Positions 1 through 9,098 of a stretch of 20,666 nt of DNA are shown piece after piece. The notes under the pieces were generated by a model. That model had not been told where the DNA came from, did no database searches, and saw only the letters and a program-made list of their open reading frames with translations. The translations under genes were made by a program, and so were the position numbers. This stretch comes from Azolla pinnata (taxonomy: Eukaryota; Streptophyta; Polypodiopsida; Salviniales; Salviniaceae). How positions within the stretch are numbered: the stretch's first letter is position 1; each line of letters begins with the position of its first letter. The DNA is taken from assembly GCA_037176905.1 (NCBI GenBank), contig JBBBWG010000582.1, positions 1,708 through 22,373 of the forward strand, given 5' to 3'.

Positions 1-152
1 TTTTTTTTTACACCGAGATCAACCCGGGTTCGAATCTCGCCATCCGCTCCTGATGACCAAAAACTATTCCCTTTTCCAAATTTTGCATTTCAAAATGACT
101 TTACTTGGAAGAGATAAAAACCCAACCCAAAAAACCAAAAAAAAAAAAAAAA
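1..152 (+). repeat. Probable 3' part of a tRNA-derived SINE (cut by the window edge)
   Basis: Bases 28-38 read GGTTCGAATCT, one base away from the RNA polymerase III B-box consensus GGTTCGANTCC. The flanks form most of a T-arm: CCGGG pairs with CTCGC around the TTCGAAT loop, with one G-T pair and one mismatch. About 80 bases of unrelated body follow, then an A-rich tail at 116-152 ending in a run of 16 A. Head, body and A-tail in this order is the usual layout of a plant tRNA-derived SINE. The A box and any left target-site duplication lie outside the window or are lost. It could instead be a decayed tRNA gene next to a chance poly(A) run. Confidence 0.3.
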
Positions 153-165
153 CTTGTTTCATACC

Positions 166-360
166 GGCAGAAATTGCCAGATCTATCAAGCTTAAATGCA
201 CTTGTTGCGGAACTCGCCGGCTACAAAACGCACTCGCGCCAGAGAAATCGCCTGATTGGCTTAACACTTGTTTGTGGAAATCGCCGACTGAAAAAGTGCT
301 TGCGGCAAAAAATCATCAAACCAGCTTAAAACTCATTTGCGGAAATGGCCAGATCAGCTC
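166..360. repeat. Three degenerate tandem units of about 70 bp
   Basis: Units begin near 166, 238 and 304 (spacing 72 and 66). Each opens with a GGCA/GCCA-rich start followed by a GAAAT-like or AAAAT-like stretch. Each then has a CAAGCTTAAA, TGGCTTAACA or CCAGCTTAAA element and a (C)TTGTTGCGGAA, TTGTTTGTGGAAA or ATTTGCGGAAA element. Divergence is high, so this is an old minisatellite-like array or the subterminal part of a decayed transposon. No coding sense was recognised on either strand. Confidence 0.5.
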
Positions 361-1590
361 ATCGTATGGCCCCAGGGTGGCGATGCTCCACAAAGCCCAT
401 CCTACAGATTTCTCTCTAGCCTTCCTTGTCTCTCTCGGCAATGCCATGCTTTTTACAGAAAGCTCTGTTTAGCACGACAGGAGTGCGTTCCTCGGAGCCC
501 CACCTCCCTGGCTTGCACATGCCTCAGTTACATCATACATGGGGCACGATGGTCTCTGTATCGCTCCTGCAACGTAATGTTCGAGATCATGGCTCCGACT
601 TGCCTCTGCACATCCCCCGCCGATTCCGCAGCAGGTCCACATTATTGATGCTCGGCTCGATTTGCGCTAATAAAAAACAAACAACTGATTGTAGTGTTCG
701 GGGGGGAAAAAGAAACAAGCACGCGCCGACAGCCCTCCCTGGAACAAACATTTGTTCTTCAATTAATTATTCCCTGCAACTGCCAGAAACTGTAATGTTT
801 TGCCTCGATCAAAGGTGCGCTCCGCGTAAGTCTTCATGCTCTCATGAGGTTCGATTATCCTCCTCGTTTCGCGGCTTGGGCGGCTGTTTGTTTGTGATCG
901 CTACCCATTCAATCATACGGGGCTTCAAGTCAATGGTTCTCTTTCTAACTTCAAGTACTTTCAGATGATGACAGATGTCATAAACATCGGCGTTTGATTT
1001 CCCAAATCAACTATCAAATCGGAGAGTTCCATATCAAATTTCACAGAGCACTTGATGATCTCACTTCCATTCGGGGCATCACAACTTTCTTTGTCTTTTC
1101 ATGTCGTGGCACTAGTTCTACTTGTCTCCCACTTGGTGACACCTAATCACGTTCCGACCATACCATTTTTAGGTGCCATGTATGTATAAAGAGCGTGGGC
1201 TCGAAAAACAGATGCCGACGAATCCACAATACAACAAAGGAAGGTTGTAGAGGTAAAACTCGGGTGATATCGTCCAATTCAATTCAGTTATCGATCGATG
1301 ACACAGGAATCGCTACAACGAAAGCCCCACACTCAAGGAAGAGGGATGAGTACAACTCCATTACGATTCTATGGGAGCTCCCGGTGTGCAATGGTGAAGC
1401 AAAGCTGTCACAAACAAAAGAACCGATCGATGCCGTTGAGAGAACGACGCATATAATACCTCAGCTCATGTTCCGTATCTCAAGCAGATATTTGACCCAT
1501 ATCTCAATACACATTCAACCAATCGTCTCAGCCCCATCCTCGCCTTACATCTCATGCATCTCAGTTGTTTTACTTACCCTTTAACCCAAT
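361..1590. other. Intergenic sequence, no gene recognised
   Basis: Several reading frames stay open, the longest 180 codons at 426-968 on the + strand. Their composition is irregular, no family is recognisable, and no splice-compatible continuation was found. A TATAAA motif lies at 1185-1190, about 760 bases before the SWC4 start. That is far for a core promoter unless the 5' UTR holds an intron, so I do not assign it. The stretch may contain decayed transposon sequence. Confidence 0.4.
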
Positions 1591-1643
1591 TAATCAGATC
1601 TTCACTCTCAAAAAACAAGTAAATCAGATCTTCACTCTCAAAG
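1591..1643. repeat. 30-bp direct repeat, about 1.7 copies
   Basis: The string AATCAGATCTTCACTCTCAA occurs at 1592 and again at 1622, exactly 30 bases apart and without mismatch. The bases between the copies are A-rich. It lies in the presumed promoter or 5' UTR region of SWC4. Confidence 0.8.
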
Positions 1644-1795
1644 TTCAGCAAACTGCTGCTTGATTTAGAACACTAAACCTGAGAATTTTTACAACAAAAA
1701 TTCAAAAGGAAACAGGAGCTACTCTTCTTCATCTTCCTGTGTCGAAGCACACACAGACGAGAACGACAGGTGCGAAAAAGATCGTTTTGAACGAG

Positions 1796-1868
1796 CGGAG
1801 GACGAGGAGGACGAGGAGCAGAAGAAGGAGCAGAAGAAGAAGAAGAAGAAGAAGAAGAAGAAGAAGGA
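1796..1868 (+). repeat. GAA/GGA purine tract in the SWC4 5' leader
   Basis: A nearly pure purine run begins with GGAGGACGAGGAGGACGAGG and passes into about ten GAA units (1830-1866), ending 80 bases before the SWC4 start codon. It produces long artificial poly-Arg, poly-Lys, poly-Glu and (on the other strand) poly-Leu/Ser frames. Such tracts are common in plant 5' UTRs and are length-variable. Confidence 0.85.
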
Positions 1869-1946
1869 CCTGTTTCGGATCTAGCTCTCTTCTCAGACGT
1901 CTCCTGGTTCGAGATCTCGTGCTCGGCACGACAACAGTCCCATCCC

Positions 1947-4900
1947 ATGGGGGATGCCAAAGATATATTAGGTTTGCCCAAGACGCCCTTCGGACTCCCT
2001 CCCGAGAAGCGCAGCAAGCCTGCTAAGGAAAACCCTAAAAAGCCCGATGGAGTTTCTCGCGAGGTAAGACCCTTTCTTTATTGTTTTTCTTGTATATCCC
2101 GCACCCTGAACCTTTGTCAGCAAATTCTGTATTTTCTTCGTGCTGGTTAGCTACTGCGATGAAGACAGTAAGAATCAAGTCAGACTGTATTTTACATCGG
2201 ATTTCTGTGTACTGTGATATGCTTTTGGCTATTGTGCTTATTTGAATGTCAATTCTATCTGTGAATTTGCAAAATAGTGTTTTGGCTACTGCTTTACTTT
2301 TCTACTGTCAGGTGTATGCTCTCACAGGGGGCTTGCCACCTATCATGCCAACATTTGACATAGCAAGTTTGAAGAAACGGCCTCCAGTTAGCAATAAGAA
2401 GGTACACATGTTATGCTCAAATTTGTGTTCGGTTCTTAAAATGATGGCTATTAGTCAAACATGGAATGCATGAAATGTAGCACAGCTTCTGCTAAAGCTA
2501 GTTTGGATATGGAAATAAAGACTATGCTTGGTGCATTCTTTTTTTAATAATGCATCGACCACTTGTGCATGTAGTTTGCAAGCCTGAGACGATGTGCTGC
2601 TTATGGAGTAGACTAATAAGAATTAATGAATGCGAAACGATAAATTGCTGCTTTTTGTAATGAAAGGGAAGAAAAGCACGAGAGTTTGTACGACAGTTTA
2701 TAAACTTGTAAACTTCTTTACTATCGTTTTAACCTGAACGTGGGATTGACATTAAGTAATAAGGGTGGATAGCCTGAAGCAAACAAAGTCTGTCAACATG
2801 TACAAATGGCTAGGTGGCTAAGTTGAATCATTTATATGCTGAAAATAATAAAAAAGTTTAATGCTGAAAGTAGGTTTCCATCATCATCAGTCCCTGGTGC
2901 TTCTTGGTAGAGAAGAGTACACCAATAGGCATCTATAATCCAGAAAATCATACTCATGATCGCAAAAAGAAAGCTCATAAAGGCAAGCAGATTATTTTTA
3001 TCTTTAGATGTAAAATTTACCGCGTTAAGTGCACAAATTGTAAATGCTGATGTTGTTCTAATATTAGATGCATGCTAGATATGTTTTGCCTTGGTTTTCA
3101 AAATGTTATATTACTCTGTATGTTTCAATTCTTCTTCCAAAGCATGCTATATTCGTGTCTATTAGACAGGCATATTATATAATATCCATGACTATTTGTT
3201 GCACCAATCATTTGCTTGTAAAGTCTCTCTTTGATTTCGGGTTTTAGTTTCTCGTATGAATATATCTGTCCTTGCACTGCAACTTCTTTAATTATCGGAG
3301 CTAATTTTTGTAGATATCTTGGCAATGGTTACCATTCACATCATCTGCCCGCAAAGACAATTTGCAACTGTATCATTGGGTTGGTATCTTTTTCCCTTTT
3401 TGTTTCTTACATGCTAGTTGTCTTTGTTTCCTAACTGCCATTTATCAGAGCTCACCCCTTTGATAGGTCAAACTTGTGGATGATGTAGCCCCAACAGGGG
3501 ATTATTACTTTGCAAGATACAATAAGGTAAGATTATTTCTTTGGGCTGATATTTTAAAGATATACTTATGGTGAATGTTTTGTTCCCGTGCCAATGCAGA
3601 AGATTGACGTCGTGAGATACACAGATGAGGAGTATAACAAAAATCTTATTGATGCGGTGAGTAGTCACTCTTGTATTCAGAGGCCATGTTGATTGGATTA
3701 TGTTGAACTTTTTGGCTGGACCACAGGCCATTTAAGGTGTTTGGTTTTATCAGTCTTTGGTTAACTTTATCAGTCTTTGGTAGTTTGCTATTCTCTTAAA
3801 CTCTCAAGAACTATAATGTGATTTTGTATTTACGCAACTTTTATTTATGACTGAAGCTTTCTTGTTCTGGTTTGATGAGTTTCTATTTTACAGAAATGGA
3901 GCAAAGAAGAAACCGATCAACTTTTTGATCTTTGTGAACAATTTGATCTGCGGTTCATAGTGATTGCAGATAGATTCAATCCTCCCAGGGGCATTGAAGA
4001 GCTCAAAAGTCGATACTATTCAGGTTTTCAATGTTACATTCTCTTGTATTGCATAGAGAGGGCTTTTTGATTCTTATGCGATTCCTATGTAAATTTTCAT
4101 GAACGTTATAAACCACTTTCTAATTTGTTCATGGCTTGGTCATGATGATTTATATTTGACTTTCCAACAAAATGCTGATGTATTATTCAATTTCTGAAAA
4201 TATATAAAGAAGTAGGTGATTCATGATCTAGTGTGTTAAAGATATCGCAAGTTCAATTTAACAACTTATTGACCATGTAGAAAACAGAAAGTCATAGCTA
4301 TAAGTCATTCAGAATTAATGCATGTATGTCAGCTATGGTTTTTTTTCAAGATTATGAATAATTTGAATGATCAATATTGAACAATCTTTTGCCTGTAGAC
4401 AGCCAATTTCTCTTTAAGGGTGCTCTTCATGCCATTTTCAGATCAATTCCTAGTTTTCATTCATTACTTATGGAAAGTACTTTGAAGAAGCTTGAGGATA
4501 GATCATTCCATGCCCATTGTTTCTCTATAATATAATTTTCTGGTAGAACGTAATGAAATGTGTGTTTTTTCAGAAAAGATGAAAAAGCTTAAGCAAGGCA
4601 GATCCTTAATAAGTTCTAGTAATATATTACCATGTACAGTTGTTCAATGGTTTACAGTTTGGGTACTACCATTTTGTGTGCCTCTTTCTGAAAAAGTCTT
4701 TTTGATCCAAGAATGAATTTTAGTGCCTGTAAAAAAAAAGCCTTTGTGTGTTTAAGATCAATTTCACAGTATGATATATGTTGTTTTCATTTCTTTCAAT
4801 AGAATGAGGCCACATCTCAGCTGTGCTGGCTTAGTATACCCATCTCTGAAGTTAGCTTCTGTAATACAAACATATCTTGTGTTGCTTTCACAGTTGCAAA

Positions 4901-7344
4901 AGCCATGGTTCTTGCAAGATCTGCAACACCAGAGGATGCAAATGATCACACACTTGTCAAGGTACTAAATGGTAAACCAGTGTAATATTCGTGTTTGCTA
5001 GCTGGATTCACATTGAGAATTATAGGTTTCTTTTGTATTTGGCAGGAATCATATAATGTGGCACATGAAATAGAGCGTAAACGTGCATTAGGAGCTGTTT
5101 TGTCTCAGTCACGCCAACAAGAACGGGAGGAAGCAGAGGTATCTTGTAGCAGAGTTTCAAAATTCTTACACAGTTTGGAGAGGGGTAGATTATTCACTTG
5201 CTGTTGTTTGATTACCTTCAATAAAATTAGTTTGAAGCCAAACGCATCTCTGAAGTGCGTGCTGTGAAGGTAAACGTATGTCGCATGATATATGAATCCA
5301 CTTATTTAAATAAGTTCCTCATATATTGCTTAAATTTACCTACTATTGAGAATTTCCAGAAACAGATTGTCAATGATGCAGACACCTCTAGCATTGCTAC
5401 TGACGTGGATGCGATTGAAAGAACTCCAACTACTCCTGCAAGACCAGCATCTCCTTCACCAATACACCCACCTCGACCCTCGGCTGCACCCACACCCACA
5501 TTGACGTCGGCATACGTAACGGCATTGAGCGGAAGTCGACCAGTTAGTTCTCTTTACCAAATCTCTTGCTTTAGAATTTTGGTTAAGAATCACTTCATGC
5601 TGGTTAGAGCAAAATCACTGAAGATTCACTGTATGATTATTTTCTTACTGAAATAAGACACACATGGTAAAGCTTCTACAGTAACACGTACATTTGTATA
5701 CCTAAAGCATATTGAATGACACTGGCTACAAGGACCAATCTTGCGGATGCATGTTTGTTGGGTATGTCAATAATATGCTAGGAAGAAATTGTGAAACATC
5801 ATTGTCTTGTTCGGTTGTTGATGGTATGTTTTATTTCTGAATGGTGGATATACTTTCTTTTATTGGTCGTATTTATGTTATGTGAGATGTTGACGCAGTG
5901 GTCATAGTCTTGATTATCTGAGATAATATTTGCAGCCTCGTGTCTTTACAAGGGGTACACTATTGACCCAATTGATACATGCCATTGTACCCCCTGGTGG
6001 TGCAAGATTGTCCAAACGTGTTGAACAAACACTTGAAGAACTTGGGGTACTTGTTTTTTCTGTGCATTACTTCGTGCATTCCATGGTACATGTGTTTGTT
6101 TTTTATTGCTTACTAATTCATGAGTTCAGGTCCAAACGAAGCCAAAGGTTCCTACACAAGCAGTCTGTGCAGAACATCTAGAACTTCGGAAGGAGGTGCT
6201 GACAATGCTGAATTTGAAAAAGCAGGTATTCCTCTTCTTTGAGATTTTAATGACTCCTTTGAAGCCAGAACATATAGATGTGACCTACCTGCAGATTAGT
6301 ATTTTTCTGTCCCTCTCAGATTATGTAAGGCAAGACGTATTGCATTGTAGGAACCATGTATAAAGTTAAGATGAAGTTTTAGGTTGCCTTTATCCACCAG
6401 TAATGTATTGCTGCCTATGATTCTTCGACTCTGATCAGTTACAATGGAGGGGGGCGGAGGTTACTATGCTGAGGGATAATCCGTATGCTGATATTCCAGC
6501 AATGCCGGGGACACCTAAGGTAAATGGAAGCTCAGATCTGCCTTTGCTTATATTCTTGAATACTCACACATTGAACTTTATGGAGCTAGATGGCACTTTG
6601 CCATTTGATCAGGTTTTTTTTGTGCATGCCATTTGGGAGGAAACCTTTTCCATCTATTAAATGATAACATTCCATTAATCCATGGGAGACAGCTGCAAGA
6701 ATTGCTGGAGTCTTGGCAAAGTTTTATGCATTGATTGTATATGAAAAATAATATGCATGGGCCGTTTTTGTGTGAAATGATCTGCAACTTGTCTCTTTTG
6801 CTTTTCTGCAAGGATCATGAGCCGACATAGGCTTTAATTCAATTACTGTTGTACTGCAGAGGTCACATCGTGCTAGTGATAGCGATCGTGATCGCCCATG
6901 GACAGTAGGCAGTGATCTAGATACTATCCCTGGTGAGCTATATAACCATGTTTAGAACAGTAATTTATTTGAAGGACTTGGAATCCTACTGAGTGCTGCT
7001 TTTTTTAGCAGGTGAGAGGAGTGGCAAACGAGAACACAAGCGGAAGGTAAGTATTCATAATGTTGTAGTCCAGCACCACTGCAATGCTAGTGGGTAGTAA
7101 GCATGTTTAATATCCTGAGGTCATAGTATCATACTATCTATCGCCACAGCAATATTATGGTAGTAAGCATGTTTATGTGGTTATTCTATGCAACACTGCT
7201 GCAATATTCTTGGGTTAATAAGCATATTCTTTTATGGACTATCTTTTTATATTGTGTTGCCAGGCTCCTGTGAGGTTCTCAGATGGGCCTCCATCACCAC
7301 CCAGCAGCAAGAGGTCTCGCAGGTTGAAGTCGTCTGATAGCTAG
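1947..7344 (+). CDS. SWC4: SWC4/DMAP1-like subunit of the SWR1 and NuA4 chromatin complexes
   Basis: Exons: 1947-2063, 2312-2401, 3314-3379, 3467-3526, 3600-3656, 3894-4023, 4894-4961, 5046-5138, 5231-5269, 5360-5542, 5936-6046, 6130-6225, 6439-6519, 6860-6932, 7012-7046, 7264-7344. They join in phase to 459 codons (Arabidopsis SWC4 is about 440). The N-terminus has [32 protein letters not shown] leads into the SANT/Myb-like domain at residues 131-173 ([20 protein letters not shown]), then LKSRYYS. A basic helical stretch follows ([20 protein letters not shown], 205-224), then a Pro/Ser/Thr-rich linker (261-290), the conserved [11 protein letters not shown] and [10 protein letters not shown], and a basic nuclear tail ([11 protein letters not shown]). 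In the family, the protein supports H2A.Z deposition by SWR1 and histone acetylation by NuA4 in the nucleus. Start: first in-frame ATG after an in-frame TGA near 1787, with G at +4 and a conserved first block. Exon 9 has only 39 bases. The intron 3 donor (GTTGGT) is weak but forced by the frame and by conservation of HWV. Family assignment is firm; single junctions are inferred. Confidence 0.95.
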
Positions 7345-8600
7345 ATTTCATGCAACACTGACAGCTTGCCAATCACTGTTTATCCTTCAGTAGATTTCAG
7401 GTTTGAGTGTGTGTTTGTCTAGCCATGCTGAACTGCTGTGATCAATGTGATGTGCAATGACCAGCGGTATCCAAATTGATGTCCTGACCTGTGTTTTCTA
7501 TCTGATGTGACGCGTGTTGGGTTGATATTCTCTTTGGAATTGCCGTTACAGCTAGATTATAGTGATCACCATGGAGTTGAAGTCTTCCCTTGGATTACCC
7601 ACTGCTGCTAATGTTACACCATAACTCTAGAATGGGCATCACCATGCTTACCTTATTGTTGTACACGTCTTACATGCCCAACTAACAGCAAAAAGCTTAT
7701 GTATAATGCCAAAATATCAGTGAATCATAGGGTAAAAAGTGACAAACACATTTGCGCATATTGAAATTATCCATGCTTTTGTAACTTTTTGCTTGTAAAT
7801 TGAACTGTGGGGGTATGTCGTGGCAAGAAATTGTTCAGTCATGGGATGGGTCTCCCTAAGCCCGACATCTGTCCCCTAATCAGGTCATCAGCATATCTAT
7901 ATACTGTGCTTGCTTGTCAGAATTTGCCACAAGAATCTGCCAATTCTTTTTTGATCAAGAGCATCTGGTCAATCAACACATATCTTACATATCACATCTG
8001 TTTAGCAAGGGAAAAACTATTGTAACAGCAATCAAAAGAAAACTATTGTAAAGAGGGGATTTGAACAGCTGGATCAGATACAATGTCATCAAGGTTTCCT
8101 CATTAACAGCAACTGAGAAACCAAACCGATGAAATCCAGAGTGATGAAGGCCCTATATAAGGTCAAAGGAATGCATTGTTAAACAAAAGTAGGATTTTGT
8201 TGCAAGTATATAAACATATTTAAGCCCCCAGGACTCAAGAGTACAGAATCATCAACCCCATTTTTTTGCAACCCAAAGCATTTGTGGGTTGATATAGGCC
8301 AAGTGATTACTAATCTCTGTTTCTTCGTTCCGTTGTTGATGCACTAAATAAATTATCGCGGTTGTGAGATCAGGCTTTAGAGATGTATATAAACAAAACA
8401 CGTAAATGACTCTACTTCTTTCGACTATCAGCACATGCAGCAACTTTAAAGAAAATGGTTGGATTCTATCAAGGTTCTCGCATGAAAAGCTGTCAATCAA
8501 ACTGCAGGTCCGCAGTGGTTTCTGTGCAAACGATCCATGAATATTGGCCCAATAACACCATGGTTGTTGTGTTAGATACACATAAATGACATTTCACTAA
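7345..8600. other. SWC4 3' UTR and spacer
   Basis: The 3' UTR of SWC4 starts here; no canonical AATAAA was found close to the stop. UGUA-type motifs (for example TTTTGTAACTTTTTGCTTGTAA near 7780) could serve as far-upstream poly(A) elements. Two TATATAAA strings, at 8207-8214 and 8386-8393, are good plant TATA-box matches on the + strand, but no gene is clearly served by them. Open frames on either strand (such as 8252-8581 on the minus strand) show no known family. Confidence 0.4.
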
Positions 8601-8603
8601 AAC

Positions 8604-8795
8604 ATGATTTTGCAACACCTTCCAACTTGTACAAATTTTTTTTGTTTCTCTTTCTTGCAAATGTCAAATGGTCGAACGATTACGACAGATATCTTGACGA
8701 GGCTGGAACAAAAAAAGAATCTAATACTAGACGCCATTGCTAAGCACTTGATTCTAGATGATGAGGCTTATAACAACATTATAGCACGAGCTTAG
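8604..8795 (+). CDS. Small unexplained ORF, possible exon or chance frame
   Basis: This is a 63-codon frame. Its second half, from the ATG at 8661, reads like an amphipathic helical segment with a normal amino-acid mix (TRLEQKKNLILDAIAKHLI, then DDEAYNNIIARA and a stop). The bases just before the second ATG (TTTCTCTTTCTTGCAAATG) resemble a polypyrimidine tract but have no AG at the right place. A TATATAAA lies 210 bases upstream of the first ATG. I do not recognise a family. It could be a short gene, the last exon of an unrecognised transcript, a gene remnant, or chance. Confidence 0.2.
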   Translation: MILQHLPTCTNFFCFSFLQMSNGRTITTDILTRLEQKKNLILDAIAKHLILDDEAYNNIIARA

Positions 8796-8910
8796 AAGGT
8801 TTAATCTGACCTTGCCATATCCACTATGAAAACTTGTTGAAAACAACAGAAGTTTATTTTGTTTTATTTTCCCCCATTTTGCAAGAAATGGATTGAAAGT
8901 AGAAAAGAGA

Positions 8911-9034
8911 GAAATTGTGTGAAATTGTAATTTTTGTCTGAGATTTGTGTGAAATTGTATTTTTGCATTTTTGACCTAAGAGTTGAAATTGTGTGAAATT
9001 GCATTTCTGACCTGAGAACTGAAATTGTGTGAAT
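8911..9034 (+). repeat. Four copies of a GAAATTGTGTGAAATTG motif before the synthase gene
   Basis: The motif or a close variant starts at 8911, 8941, 8985 and 9021 (the last copy ends in GAATTC). Between copies lie related spacers such as GCATTTTTGACCTAAGAG and GCATTTCTGACCTGAGAA. Spacing is uneven (30, 44 and 36 bases), so this is an imperfect tandem array. It sits 65-190 bases before the start codon, in the presumed proximal promoter or 5' UTR. Confidence 0.75.
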
Positions 9035-9060
9035 TCTTCTTCTTCTTCTTCTTCTTCTTC
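9034..9060 (+). repeat. (TTC)9 microsatellite
   Basis: There are nine perfect TTC units, followed by two TGATTC units. The tract lies 38 bases before the synthase start codon, in the likely 5' UTR. The SWC4 leader has the same triplet in the opposite sense (GAA). Confidence 0.95.
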
Positions 9061-9098
9061 TGATTCTGATTCTGAGAGTTTCTGAGGTTTGACTCCCC

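Noticed and set aside
426-968. 180-codon + strand frame
   Set aside because: Composition is irregular, there is no recognisable domain or promoter, and another long frame overlaps it; most likely chance or decayed sequence.
1673-2026. Long overlapping frames with poly-Arg, poly-Ser and poly-Leu on both strands
   Set aside because: They are translations of the GAA/TTC tract in the SWC4 leader and overlap its first exon in other frames.
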